Origin: Siminovitchia acidinfaciens
GTDB taxonomy: Bacteria; Bacillota; Bacilli; Bacillales; Bacillaceae_C
Direction: 5' to 3'
NCBI RefSeq assembly: GCF_003605385.1
Contig: NZ_QYTV02000004.1
Span: 124,001 to 188,000, forward strand
DNA length: 64,000 nucleotides
Position numbers and translations under genes: made by a program. The stretch's first letter is position 1, and each line of letters begins with the position of its first letter. Under the pieces are notes generated by a model that saw only the letters and a list, made by a program, of their open reading frames with translations, ran no database searches and was not told the DNA's origin. Shown here piece by piece: positions 25,065 to 34,487 of this stretch.

Positions 25065-26222
25065 TCAACGACCAGAAACTCCTGTAAAAAGAACCCGCCT
25101 CTTGTCCGTCTGTTTAAAATAATAGCGAATTGCCTCCACAATCCGGCTTGATGCCTCCCCATCCCCGTACGGATTGACCGCTTTGGCCATTTTTTCATAG
25201 GCGGATGGATCGGTTAATAGTTCATTTGCCAATTGATAGATGGTTTCCTCCTGAAGTCCGGTTAATTTTAAAGTCCCCGCTTCGATTCCTTCAGGACGCT
25301 CCGTCGTATCCCTTAACACCAGGACAGGGACTCCCAATGACGGGGCTTCTTCTTGTACCCCGCCAGAATCACTGAGTATCAGATAGGCCTTGTTCGCGAA
25401 GTTGTGAAAGTCAATCACATCCAGCGGTTCGATTAGATGAATTCTGGGATCGTTCCCCAAGATTTCATTCGCTGTTTCCCGGACAGCAGGGTTCAGGTGA
25501 ACAGGATAGACCACTTGTATGTCAGGATGATCCTCTGCCAGACGCTTGACGGCACGGAATATATTTCTCATGGGTTCTCCCAGGTTCTCCCGCCGGTGGG
25601 CCGTTAACAGAATGAGACGGTCTTCCCCGACTTTTTCAAGCACGGAGTGCGTATATTCATCCCTTACTGTCGTTTTTAGAGCATCGATTGCGGTATTTCC
25701 GGTAATAAAAATCGTTTCTTCCTTTTTACCCTCTTCCAGCAAATTATTGGCAGATTGTTGGGTCGGAGAGAAATGAAGGTCGGCAATCACCCCCGTGAGT
25801 TGCCGGTTCATTTCTTCCGGAAACGGGGAATATTTATTCCAGGTCCTTAATCCAGCTTCTACATGACCAACCGGAATCTGATTGTAAAAAGCAGCCAGAC
25901 CGGCCGCAAAAGTGGTCGTTGTATCGCCGTGCACCAGCACTATATCAGGCCGCGTTTTTTTCATAACCTCATCCAAGCCCGTAAGTGCAGCCGTTGTTAC
26001 CTCTGCAAGAGTTTGCCTGTCCTTCATAATGTTCAAGTCATAGTCCGGCTGAATATCAAATATTTCCAGTACTTGGTCCAACATTTGCCGATGCTGGGCC
26101 GTTACGGTCACAATCGTTTCAAATTCATCCGACTGCCTTTCCAATTCCAATATAAGCGGCGCCATCTTGATGGCTTCAGGCCTTGTACCAAAAATGGACA
26201 TGACTTTGATTTTATTATTCAA
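25065..26222 (-). CDS. wecB: UDP-N-acetylglucosamine 2-epimerase (non-hydrolysing)
   Basis: Converts UDP-GlcNAc to UDP-ManNAc in the cytoplasm. 385 aa, usual family length. Motifs seen: FGTRPEAIKMAPL, VHGDTTTTFAAG, GHVEAGLRT, LTAHRREN and the active-site loop SDSGGVQEEAPSLG followed by RDTTERPEG. It works with the UDP-ManNAc dehydrogenase at 30086 to make UDP-ManNAcA. Also known as mnaA in Bacillaceae. Last gene of the island operon; the ribosome site is weak. Confidence 0.94.
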   Translation of the reverse strand: MNNKIKVMSIFGTRPEAIKMAPLILELERQSDEFETIVTVTAQHRQMLDQVLEIFDIQPDYDLNIMKDRQTLAEVTTAALTGLDEVMKKTRPDIVLVHGDTTTTFAAGLAAFYNQIPVGHVEAGLRTWNKYSPFPEEMNRQLTGVIADLHFSPTQQSANNLLEEGKKEETIFITGNTAIDALKTTVRDEYTHSVLEKVGEDRLILLTAHRRENLGEPMRNIFRAVKRLAEDHPDIQVVYPVHLNPAVRETANEILGNDPRIHLIEPLDVIDFHNFANKAYLILSDSGGVQEEAPSLGVPVLVLRDTTERPEGIEAGTLKLTGLQEETIYQLANELLTDPSAYEKMAKAVNPYGDGEASSRIVEAIRYYFKQTDKRRVLFTGVSGR

Positions 26223-26309
26223 CGATGATCAGTCCCTTGTTTTATATGTTCCAAATCCGCACAAAAATGAACAGGCTCTTTCAGGGATCATTGAATCCCT
26301 CCAAAGCGT

Positions 26310-29015
26310 TCAGGATACCAATGCCTTTTGATGTTCAAAAACAAACTCATTCAAAATTTTTTCATAATCCTTTTCCATCAGGATCCTTTTAAACTTGGCA
26401 AGCTCTTCATCTTCATGAACCATGTGATTCCGGTACAGCGCGAAAATTTTCTCCAGGATTATGACTGATTCGAAGGCATCTTCTTCTCTTACGTTTTTTA
26501 ATTTGTCCAGGTACCAATTTTTAAAATAATAGTTAAATCGTTTCGCCATGTATTCCTCAAGTAAACCATGCTTTTTGAGGAATTCTTTTCTCGCTTTCTC
26601 CAACAGGTAATATTTTTCAAAAAACCGGTTTGTAACGGTGTTCACAGTGGATCCAGAAACAACAGCATAGTAAATGTGTATCGGCAAATCGATCACTTTT
26701 GTCCGGCGGGCGTGCAAAAGCAACTCATGAAAGAAGAGGGTATCCTGGCCCGCGGCACCGACGACCATTTGCAGGCCGTGATTTACGATGACCTCTTTCC
26801 GCACGATTAAGGCTTGAATGCTCATGGCCTTAAATTGGCTGCTGCTTAAGTAGTGAGGCACATTTACGGAAATGACGCTGCTTCCATTATATTGAATGGC
26901 TGTCTGATAATAATTAAACAGCACCTCATCATGAGCCAGCCGGACCATGTTGCCGACAGCCATGTCATAGTGCCCGCCTTGCACTTCTTTATATAAATGA
27001 AAATATCCGTCATTAATCGCTTCGTTATCCGGATCGAGATACGCGATATAATCCGCCGTGGCCAACTCGGCGCCTTTATTTCTTGGGCGCGACGCGCTGC
27101 CGCTGCCTCCGTCTTCGAAGAAATAGGTTTTTACATTGGCATGTTCATTGGAAATTCTTTTCACGATTCCGGGCGTATACCCGTCCGTCGACCCGTCATC
27201 CACCATGACAATTTCCATATCATCAAACAAAGAGCTTCTCTTTAAGCTCAAAAAACATTTGTTTAACAAGTGGTCCCCATTATTGTAAACAGGGACAATC
27301 ACGGATAACTTATATTCTTTTGTCTGAGTGGCCTTTTCGATTTTTTTGCTATAAAATTCAAATCGGTCGATGCTGTATCCATTTTCGATAGGAACAGGGC
27401 CTTCCATTTCTAATAATGCGGATAACCCGAAGGCGTCCTTCCAAAACACGGTTCTGTATTTATCTTTCATTTGATTGACATAGTCATGTTCGATGCCTTC
27501 CACTAGCTGATTGCCATCATGATACGCATCCTTCGTTATATAATTACAGTTTGTATACTTAAACCCATTGATCATATCTTCCAGGTAAAACTCTCCGTAC
27601 TCCTTTTGGGGATCAAAAAAAGCCACAATATCATATTCTTTTAAGGCATCTTCATTCACTTCGTTTTCTGTAAACAGCTTTATATACGGATACGTTTGTT
27701 TGTTAAATGCTGAACAAACAGCCTGCGTTTTCTCCTTCACGATCACAGCTGATTTTCTATTCTTCGTTCCAGTCTTAAAGCCGATTTTTTCAAGCATTTC
27801 TTCTATTCGATGATAGCTCGTTTCTTTGGACATGACCCTTCGAATGCCCCAAACCTGATGTTGATAAACTTCAGCCTCCGTAAAGTCCTCAAAAATCGAT
27901 TGAATTTCTTTTTCATCATGAATGGTGAACACATTCGGAAATTGATTGTTTACCCCGATGCTGTAATTGGAAAGCAAATTGTTCCCCAACGCCTGCACTT
28001 CATAAATCCGGTTGGCAAACATCGTATTGCTGTATTTCACACTGTTCAGGTTAATGGTCCAATCAAACAGTTTATATAGCTTTTGTAAATATTGATGTTG
28101 GATCGAAGGGGAAACATACGGCAAATACTCTTCCGGGAAAAAAAATTGCTCCAATTTTAATTCAAAATTCCGGTCAATAATTTTTAACCCTTTCCCTGCC
28201 TCCAATACCCCGTCAAACAGAACTCTCGTCTCTTCCTGGCGATCGGGGTATTTTTCATACCATGAGCCTGCAAATAACACTTCTTTCCTTTTAGGAAATT
28301 TTCGCATGCCGATGGGATGATGGTAGGTGGGATTGACGCCGAAACGGAGCAAAAACACATTCTCATTGGCGCAATCTGCTTTATAGCAGTCTATTTTTTC
28401 TTCGGCTGTCGTAAAGATATAATCACATTTTTGGGCGATTCCCAGAAAAACATGATAATTTACAGGATCTTCCTTTGAGTAAAAAACGGTTTTCGTTCCT
28501 TTAACACGGAAATAGTCGATGATTTTCTGTAAATCTTCCCTGTGCCTTCGGATGTTTGGATTTCCAAGTCCTTTCCATTTTAAGTCGATCCCCTTCCACG
28601 TCGATACAACCAAAAGAACATCCAGTTCTTCACGTATCTCTTTGTACCTGTCCCGTTCGATATAGATAAAGTTGGCGACTCCCTGAAAAGAATGAAATAA
28701 AAACTCATCACAAATAATGCCGATGTTCGCTTTGATTTTTTCATAGAACCGGCTGCCGTTGCTGTCCGGAATTTGATCCAGCAAAGGTTTGATCTCCTCG
28801 AAAAAGTGTTTGTCAGATACCTGATCCCTGTAGGATAAATAGGCTCCTTTATCTTTTATGCTGCCGATCGATGCATCCAGAAAGTCATACTTGCTTTCAT
28901 AGACAGCACCGTATTGTTCCATCAGCGTTTTCCGGTCTTCGTTGATTTCTTCTCTTATTTTATTTTTTAAATGCATTAATGTGGATAATCTTCGGTCAAT
29001 CGCTGCTTCATCCAC
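26310..29015 (-). CDS. Large two-domain glycosyltransferase (CgeB-like GT-B plus GT2)
   Basis: About 901 aa. Residues about 130-430 form a CgeB-like GT-B domain (LLVVSTWKGID, KEVLFAGSWYEKYPDR, FANRIYEVQALGNNLLSNY). A linker of about 150 residues follows. The GT2 domain begins at KLSVIVPVYNNGDH and carries DDGSTDGYTPG, ASRPRNKGAELA and the metal site YLDPDNE. One polypeptide can therefore perform two sugar transfers. The GTG at 29015 is chosen: GGGGGG lies 7 bases upstream and it overlaps the methyltransferase stop. Sugars transferred are unknown. Confidence 0.85.
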   Translation of the reverse strand: MDEAAIDRRLSTLMHLKNKIREEINEDRKTLMEQYGAVYESKYDFLDASIGSIKDKGAYLSYRDQVSDKHFFEEIKPLLDQIPDSNGSRFYEKIKANIGIICDEFLFHSFQGVANFIYIERDRYKEIREELDVLLVVSTWKGIDLKWKGLGNPNIRRHREDLQKIIDYFRVKGTKTVFYSKEDPVNYHVFLGIAQKCDYIFTTAEEKIDCYKADCANENVFLLRFGVNPTYHHPIGMRKFPKRKEVLFAGSWYEKYPDRQEETRVLFDGVLEAGKGLKIIDRNFELKLEQFFFPEEYLPYVSPSIQHQYLQKLYKLFDWTINLNSVKYSNTMFANRIYEVQALGNNLLSNYSIGVNNQFPNVFTIHDEKEIQSIFEDFTEAEVYQHQVWGIRRVMSKETSYHRIEEMLEKIGFKTGTKNRKSAVIVKEKTQAVCSAFNKQTYPYIKLFTENEVNEDALKEYDIVAFFDPQKEYGEFYLEDMINGFKYTNCNYITKDAYHDGNQLVEGIEHDYVNQMKDKYRTVFWKDAFGLSALLEMEGPVPIENGYSIDRFEFYSKKIEKATQTKEYKLSVIVPVYNNGDHLLNKCFLSLKRSSLFDDMEIVMVDDGSTDGYTPGIVKRISNEHANVKTYFFEDGGSGSASRPRNKGAELATADYIAYLDPDNEAINDGYFHLYKEVQGGHYDMAVGNMVRLAHDEVLFNYYQTAIQYNGSSVISVNVPHYLSSSQFKAMSIQALIVRKEVIVNHGLQMVVGAAGQDTLFFHELLLHARRTKVIDLPIHIYYAVVSGSTVNTVTNRFFEKYYLLEKARKEFLKKHGLLEEYMAKRFNYYFKNWYLDKLKNVREEDAFESVIILEKIFALYRNHMVHEDEELAKFKRILMEKDYEKILNEFVFEHQKALVS

Positions 29016-29790
29016 TTGATTTCCCCCCAAAAAGACTTCTGCGTTTCTTCCAATAGTATAAAGCAAATTTTCCAAGCTTCGAGGTGCTGAGTGCTTGATA
29101 CTTTCGCCACAACTGCTTGTAGGAAATGAGCAGCTTTTCCTCTCTCGAGTAAGCTGCTTCCAAATGTTCCTGCAAGTAAATATTCTTCATGATCCGGTCG
29201 ATGCTGGCTTGCTTTTCCTGCTGCCATGCCTCTTCCATTGTCATCGGAAGGCTATTCAGATCTAGCTGCAACTGCCATGACCCGGACACTTTTTTAAAAA
29301 CAGCACCCATCCCATTGTTAAAAAATTGCATCTCCATGATTTGGAGGGATTCCGTTTGCAGCTGATAAACTTCCGTTGCAAAAAAAAGTTCCAATGAACG
29401 GCCTGATTCATAGGAAACCGTTATAACAAGGCGGCCATCTTCTTTTAGCAATTCGAAAGCTTTCTCCATTACTTTCTGGGCATCCGTTCCATACTCAAAG
29501 ATATTCCTTACAATCACCGAGTGAAAGGTCTCGCCTTCAACATCAACTACCATCTGATCGTTGCATCTGCAGTCTGACGGTTCTTCACGGTCCAGCAGCT
29601 GATTCACACATTGAACCGATTCTTCGAAGTGATCCACTGCGTTGACTTTTTCTCCTGCCAGGAAAAAGGAATCCAATCCCTTGGCACATCCGATATTTAA
29701 AATGGGACCGCCTTTGATTTTTTCATAAATCCATTTTTCGATAGGATTGGTATTCTCCATTTTTTCCATATAATCAAAAGTGTTTTTCAC
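29008..29790 (-). CDS. Class I SAM-dependent methyltransferase
   Basis: The product has 260 aa. Motif I reads GGPILNIGCAKGLDSFFLAG, followed by NAVDHFEES and a later EDGRLVITVSYE, the Rossmann methyltransferase order. The C-terminal third is rich in charged helices and is not catalytic. It is translationally coupled to the downstream glycosyltransferase, so it probably methylates a sugar or the growing chain end; similar methyltransferases cap polysaccharides. That role is inference. Confidence 0.78.
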   Translation of the reverse strand: MKNTFDYMEKMENTNPIEKWIYEKIKGGPILNIGCAKGLDSFFLAGEKVNAVDHFEESVQCVNQLLDREEPSDCRCNDQMVVDVEGETFHSVIVRNIFEYGTDAQKVMEKAFELLKEDGRLVITVSYESGRSLELFFATEVYQLQTESLQIMEMQFFNNGMGAVFKKVSGSWQLQLDLNSLPMTMEEAWQQEKQASIDRIMKNIYLQEHLEAAYSREEKLLISYKQLWRKYQALSTSKLGKFALYYWKKRRSLFGGKSSG

Positions 29791-29869
29791 GGTATCAGAC
29801 TCCCGGGTTTTTCTTACTGTTAAAGGCAGTATAACCTTCCTTAATATAAGACCGAAAAAAGTATCTGCT

Positions 29870-30016
29870 TTGTCCAGCTTCAGCGCCCAGCGACTAGCAA
29901 ACTTCGCCCTCCTCCACTACGATAAGTCAACATCGGCTCCTACGTCGCCGTGTTTCCTTTATCTCATTGCGGAGTTCTCCAGTTTGTACGTCGCTAAACG
30001 GGCGCTTGTGCTTTTC
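29870..30016. repeat. Palindromic intergenic repeat element
   Basis: About 147 bases bounded by complementary arms: AGCGCCC-AGCGAC (29882-29894) and GTCGCT-aaa-CGGGCGCT (29990-30006). It begins with TGTCCAGCTTCAGCGCC and ends GGCGCTTGTGCTTTTC, the layout of a dispersed intergenic element common in Bacillaceae. Its base composition is richer in GC than the flanks. No coding potential is convincing. Confidence 0.65.
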
Positions 30017-30085
30017 TATTTATGTCAGAAAAACAGTGCTGCCAGGTGAAAAAACTCCCATCCGACAGCACCGCATGATAAATGA

Positions 30086-31366
30086 TTAACGTGTTTCCAC
30101 CATGGTTTGCTTTTTGAAGTGGTATAGATTGCCGAAATTGATATATTGGAATGCTTCCGAACGATTTTGAACGACATTTTTAGTGTCAAAAATGCGTTTG
30201 GTCGCCATGCCCGATAATTGGAAGAAGTCTAGCTCCTTAAATTCGTCGTGATCCGTTAACACGACAATTAAATCGGAATTTGCCGCCGCTTCCCGGATGT
30301 CTTTCGTAACCATTCGGCTGTTGACATGGGGATCATACGCTTTTACACCATATTTCCCCTCGAATTTCAATCTTTCCAGCACTTCCATTGCCGGACTTTT
30401 TCTCGTGTCATCCACATTTCCTTTATAGGTTAAGCCGAACAATGTGACAATTCTCCCGTTCACCTTTTGCATTAAAGCGTTGATGTTCTCTACTACAAAG
30501 GCCGGCATGGAGGTGTTCACGCTGCGTGCCAATTGAATGATTTTGGCCGTTTCAGGCGCTTTGGAAACAATAAAATAGGGATCTACGGCAAGGCAGTGTC
30601 CTCCAACACCGGGACCCGGGTGATGAAGATTCACTCTCGGGTGTTTATTTGCCATTTGAATTACATCCAGGGAATTAATTTCCAATTGGTCGCAGACCTT
30701 GGTCAGCTCGTTCGCCAATGCGATATTGACATCACGGAAGGTGTTCTCCATCAACTTGGACATTTCAGCCGTCTTGGCATTCGTCCGGATCATTTCCCCT
30801 TTGACAAATGTGGAATAGACCCTTGCGCCGGCTTCGGTGCAAGCCGGTGTGATTCCGCCGATAATCCGATTATTATAAATGAGTTCGTGCATAATTTGGC
30901 CTGGAAGCACTCTTTCCGGACAATGAACGAGGAAAATGTCTTCCCCAACAACAAACCCGGCAGCTTCTATGACCGGTTTGATATGATCATCCATGCTTCT
31001 GGGGGAAATCGTCGATTCCACAATCACGGTATTTCCTTTTTCCGTGTAAGGAAGGATACGATCCAACGCGTCCAATACATAGGTCAGGTCACATGATTTA
31101 TAGTGGTCGCGCATGCTGGGAGTCGGAACAGATATTATAAAAGCATCCGCTTTTTCCGGTTTCAGTAAAGCTTTAAAAGTCCCTTTTTCAAGCACCTCAA
31201 GCAATGCTTCCTTTAATCCCGGTTCTTCAATGTGGATTTCACCGGAATTCAGCTTGCTGACGACATCTTTTTTCACATCAACTCCAACCACTTCCGCCCC
31301 ATGCCGGGCAAACATGATAGATGTCGGCAGTCCTATATATCCAAGCCCCATTACACAAACCTTCAT
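30086..31366 (-). CDS. wecC: UDP-N-acetyl-D-mannosamine dehydrogenase
   Basis: Two NAD-dependent oxidations turn UDP-ManNAc into UDP-ManNAcA. About 426 aa. Rossmann motif VMGLGYIGLPTS at the N-terminus, VPTP, the KLMENTFRDVNIALANE helix with the catalytic lysine, and the catalytic cysteine in PGPGVGGHCLAVDPYF. The latter form is typical of WecC rather than UDP-glucose dehydrogenases. The ATG at 31366 follows GGAGG; the 14 residues of the longer reading are not family-like. It follows a GT4 gene by 46 bases. Confidence 0.92.
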   Translation of the reverse strand: MKVCVMGLGYIGLPTSIMFARHGAEVVGVDVKKDVVSKLNSGEIHIEEPGLKEALLEVLEKGTFKALLKPEKADAFIISVPTPSMRDHYKSCDLTYVLDALDRILPYTEKGNTVIVESTISPRSMDDHIKPVIEAAGFVVGEDIFLVHCPERVLPGQIMHELIYNNRIIGGITPACTEAGARVYSTFVKGEMIRTNAKTAEMSKLMENTFRDVNIALANELTKVCDQLEINSLDVIQMANKHPRVNLHHPGPGVGGHCLAVDPYFIVSKAPETAKIIQLARSVNTSMPAFVVENINALMQKVNGRIVTLFGLTYKGNVDDTRKSPAMEVLERLKFEGKYGVKAYDPHVNSRMVTKDIREAAANSDLIVVLTDHDEFKELDFFQLSGMATKRIFDTKNVVQNRSEAFQYINFGNLYHFKKQTMVETR

Positions 31367-31412
31367 TTGAATTCCTCCAATTCTATGATAATAGCGGCAA
31401 TCATTCATTCGT

Positions 31413-32705
31413 CTAGTTTGCGATCAAATAGTCATATAGGGATAAAAAGTTTCTTTGCTCCTGCTCCCAATTGTATTTGTGTTTTGCACCTGCACAATTG
31501 TTCGCAAGCTTGCGGTATAATGATTTATTTTCCAGCAGCTCGTTGACAGCCATGGCAATCTCTCGCTCACTGTGTGAGTCGATACATAGGCCGACCTGCT
31601 CCCCTTCTACAATTCTTTTAATCTCCGGGAAATCACAGGCCACCACAGGGACACCGGCCATCAAGTATTCAAATAATTTATTGGATGATGCTGAATAATG
31701 GTTAAAGCAAACATTATTCAGCACCTGAAACCCGAGGTAAGCATTTCTCGTATATTTCGGTAATTCTTTCAGCGGTACTTTGGGTAAAAATTTCACCTTT
31801 TCTTCCAAATTCATATCTTTTACCATTTGGATCAGGTCCGGTTTGATCCTGCCGTCACCAATGAGTACAAGCGTCCCTTCCTTGAACAGGGGGGCGGCTT
31901 TAATCAGTTTATCCAGTCCCCGGCCTGTTTGGATGCCTCCCTGATACAGCAGAATCTTTTCATCTTCCGGCAATCCCAATTGTTCGTGCAATGGCGCTTT
32001 TTCCGCCGATTGTCCGATTTCTTTAAAAGGGTAGTTATGGACCACGTTTGGATAAAAACCGTAAAGGGTTTCGCTGTATTTGGCCCTTGTGTGATTTTCT
32101 ACGATCATAGCGTTTATCTTTCGAATAAAAAAGCCTTCCATTTTGCCATACAGCGCCGAGTCATAGCCCGTTCTGCTTGTTTGGACTTCGTGGGAATCAT
32201 ACACCAGCTTTTTCTTGCGAAATCTCCATTTTGCACAAATATAGCCTTGCGGAAGGGTATTTAAATCGTTTGAATGATAAATCTCATAATCTTTTTTGAA
32301 CCCGTGACGGATCATTCTTAAAAAGAGGCTCCCCCTAATCCAGAGCGTCCGGATTTTTTTCTGCATGAGCAGTAATAATAAACCCAACAGAATGATTGTC
32401 ATGTAAGGCGCATACAACAATAAAACGCCGCCCAAAACCAATAAGGGAATGAGCACAATTTTATCTTCCCTGACGACCCGGATCCCTTTTTGGAGAAGTT
32501 CCAAGACAACCGGATATCTTCTCACACGATAGACATGAAAATGAGGGTTTCTTTCCTCAAATCGGGGCAATCCCTTTTCACTCGGGTCGTGGATGCAAAT
32601 GAGATCCACTTTATATCCATTTGCCGAAAGTGCCGTACACTCTCTCAACACACGGGCATCATTCGTGAAATGATTCCATACAAACATACAAACTTTTTTC
32701 TTCAT
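31413..32705 (-). CDS. Family 4 glycosyltransferase
   Basis: The product has 430 aa. N-terminal GT-B half with MFVWNHFTNDARVLRECTAL; two hydrophobic segments (about 90-125) that are unusual for GT4 and suggest membrane attachment. C-terminal nucleotide-sugar half: LLYQGGIQTGRGLDKLI, LVLIGDG and the E-x7-E type region SSNKLFEYLMAGVPVVA. It builds the polysaccharide repeat at the inner membrane face. Donor unknown. Confidence 0.88.
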   Translation of the reverse strand: MKKKVCMFVWNHFTNDARVLRECTALSANGYKVDLICIHDPSEKGLPRFEERNPHFHVYRVRRYPVVLELLQKGIRVVREDKIVLIPLLVLGGVLLLYAPYMTIILLGLLLLLMQKKIRTLWIRGSLFLRMIRHGFKKDYEIYHSNDLNTLPQGYICAKWRFRKKKLVYDSHEVQTSRTGYDSALYGKMEGFFIRKINAMIVENHTRAKYSETLYGFYPNVVHNYPFKEIGQSAEKAPLHEQLGLPEDEKILLYQGGIQTGRGLDKLIKAAPLFKEGTLVLIGDGRIKPDLIQMVKDMNLEEKVKFLPKVPLKELPKYTRNAYLGFQVLNNVCFNHYSASSNKLFEYLMAGVPVVACDFPEIKRIVEGEQVGLCIDSHSEREIAMAVNELLENKSLYRKLANNCAGAKHKYNWEQEQRNFLSLYDYLIAN

Positions 32706-32728
32706 ATTTCCATCCCGGCCTTATCCGT

Positions 32729-33919
32729 TTACTTTTCAATGCAATCGACAAGCGTTTCGATATTTTTCTCCCATATAAAAGATTCTCGGATATATGCTTC
32801 GCCATTTCTTGACATTTCCTGGCGCAGTTCTTTGCTTTTTAGTAAATAAATGATTTTATGAAACAGATCGGCTGCCGATCCGTCTTCACTGATCAAACCT
32901 ACTTTCTCCTTTTCTATCAATGATTTGGAAAATCCCGATACAGAGCCGACGATCGGAACTTTGCAAGCCATATAATCTATCACCTTTCCGGGAAGCACCG
33001 TGTCAAACACCTGCTTCTGTTTTAATGTAACGATGGCTACATCCGATTTCCCGATCATGTGTAAACATTTTTTTCGTGTTGTAGGCGATAAAAAGGAGAT
33101 ATTCTTTAATCCATTCTGCTGTGCAAATTCGTAAAAATGATTTTTTTCGACACCGTAGCCGATCACCGTAAGGCCGATGTCATTTTCCGAAAGTTTGACA
33201 GCCAGCTCTTTTAACAAGGAAACATCTTGCGCCCGCCCCAAATTCCCTGCATAAATCACTTGATTTTGCGCCTTTTCAGCGGTTTGGCTTGCCATTTCAC
33301 ATTGGCGTGCTGCGTTAGGCAAATACACAATTTTCGCAGAAGCAGGGCCAAACTGTTTTTTTATATACTCTTGAAAACCAAGACTATTAATGATGATAAA
33401 GTCGGCTTTTCGGTATAGAATTCTTTCAATCACGTAAAATATTTTCATTATAAAAGGATGATGAAACACTCCCACACCTTTCAATGATTCGGGCCACAAA
33501 TCTCTTATATCCAAAATAAGCTTGTTTTTAAATTTCCATTTTGCCAATAGCCCCGCAAGAGCCACAAAGATCGGCGGAGACGACACAAAAATCACATCAT
33601 ACTGCTGCCGGTCTTTCAGGATGGTGAGAATCATCCTCCACATCATTTCTAGATAATAAAATAAGCGGCTCACGAAATTCCTGGAATATTTGTGGCTTCT
33701 GATCGGGATACGGGTGATATGCCGATCCTTATTTAACTCTTCATCATCCCAAAAAGAAGAATCTTCATAGGTGTTTTTATTCGGATAGGATGGCTCCGTC
33801 GTTAGCACTTGAACCAAATAACCCTTGTTTTTGAGGAGTTCATAGATATTTTTCATCCTGTTTGCGGCACTACCAATTTCCGGATAAAAATTTTGAGAAA
33901 TCAAGAGTACCTTTTTCAT
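32729..33919 (-). CDS. Family 4 glycosyltransferase (WbuB/WcaI-like)
   Basis: The product has 396 aa. N-terminus LLISQNFYPEIGSAANRMKNI and the LILDIRDLWPESL motif are typical of the WbuB branch of GT4. The C-terminal half has QVIYAGNLGRAQDV and GKVIDYMACKVPIVGS. A hydrophobic stretch near 105-125 fits membrane association. First gene of the island operon, right after the EAR-like RNA. Confidence 0.88.
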   Translation of the reverse strand: MKKVLLISQNFYPEIGSAANRMKNIYELLKNKGYLVQVLTTEPSYPNKNTYEDSSFWDDEELNKDRHITRIPIRSHKYSRNFVSRLFYYLEMMWRMILTILKDRQQYDVIFVSSPPIFVALAGLLAKWKFKNKLILDIRDLWPESLKGVGVFHHPFIMKIFYVIERILYRKADFIIINSLGFQEYIKKQFGPASAKIVYLPNAARQCEMASQTAEKAQNQVIYAGNLGRAQDVSLLKELAVKLSENDIGLTVIGYGVEKNHFYEFAQQNGLKNISFLSPTTRKKCLHMIGKSDVAIVTLKQKQVFDTVLPGKVIDYMACKVPIVGSVSGFSKSLIEKEKVGLISEDGSAADLFHKIIYLLKSKELRQEMSRNGEAYIRESFIWEKNIETLVDCIEK

Positions 33920-33967
33920 CTCTCACTTTCCTTCTCAGTTATTTTACTTTCGAAAGAGTTTCCGGAC

Positions 33968-34092
33968 TGTTGGGCATTTAACCCGTCCTCACGCCAAACC
34001 GGCGACGACTGTGCATCTGGGGATGAAATAATCCTCTCGGAATGGCCGAGTATCCCCCAAGATAACGGATGGGAGATCCAAACCGAACACGT
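33968..34092 (-). ncRNA. EAR/epsC-like RNA upstream of the WecBC island operon
   Basis: On the minus strand this 125-base segment shares a series of conserved blocks with 57226-57352: ATCCGTTATC, ACTCGGCCAT, CAGTCGTC, GTGAGGA, GGGTT and ATGCCCA, in the same order and with similar spacing while the intervening bases differ. Such conservation without coding potential, directly ahead of polysaccharide genes, matches the eps-associated RNA, which lets RNA polymerase run through terminators in long EPS operons. The assignment to that Rfam family is from recalled features, not a search. Confidence 0.7.
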
Positions 34093-34139
34093 ACTGCAAT
34101 ACGCGTTTCACTTTATGTATAAGTGTTAATTAAATAGTA

Positions 34140-34262
34140 GACAAATAATGTTAAATAAATATAAATATTCTGCAAGGATTGGTTAAAGTTTTTGTAAAGG
34201 GAAATGTTGGATTTTTAAAGTTTTGTAAAGAAAAGGAAGGTGTAATAAGATTGTGTAAAGAA
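34140..34262 (-). promoter_or_regulatory. Phased CTTTACA repeats, probable promoter region of the island operon
   Basis: On the minus strand CTTTACA occurs exactly three times (plus-strand 34254-34260, 34224-34230, 34193-34199), spaced 30 and 31 bases. Each is followed about 10-13 bases later by a weaker TTTAA/TTACA-like copy. About 20 bases past the last pair is TATATT, a possible -10. The layout resembles PhoP box arrays of Bacillus; the regulator is inferred only. Confidence 0.5.
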
Positions 34263-34409
34263 TGAAATGATAGATGAAGATTGACCGAGGCATTAGACTG
34301 CCGTTCGCTAAAGTCCCTCAAAATAAAACAGGCGGAGAAAATCCATGTGAACTGCCCCTTCAAGTAGACAGAGGAAATACTGTAGGGGGAGGTATCGCCA
34401 AAGGAGTAG

Positions 34410-34487
34410 TGAATGTAACTTGCAGTGTGGACAGGTACTTGGCATACTTGCGGGAGGACAATATAGGGTGGGGGAACTGAAAATTGA
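34410..34487 (+). pseudogene. Eroded tail of a WHH-type toxin nuclease
   Basis: Frame-shifted relic aligning with the end of 24315-24527: the stretch around GGTACTTGGCATACT and the final GGRTI-stop-GGGTEN are recognisable. Stops replace the tryptophan codon and others. Non-functional. Confidence 0.6.

Noticed and set aside
34274-34480. A 68-codon plus-strand frame near the island promoter
   Set aside because: It overlaps the eroded toxin tail in a different frame and has no ribosome site, so it is not considered a gene.
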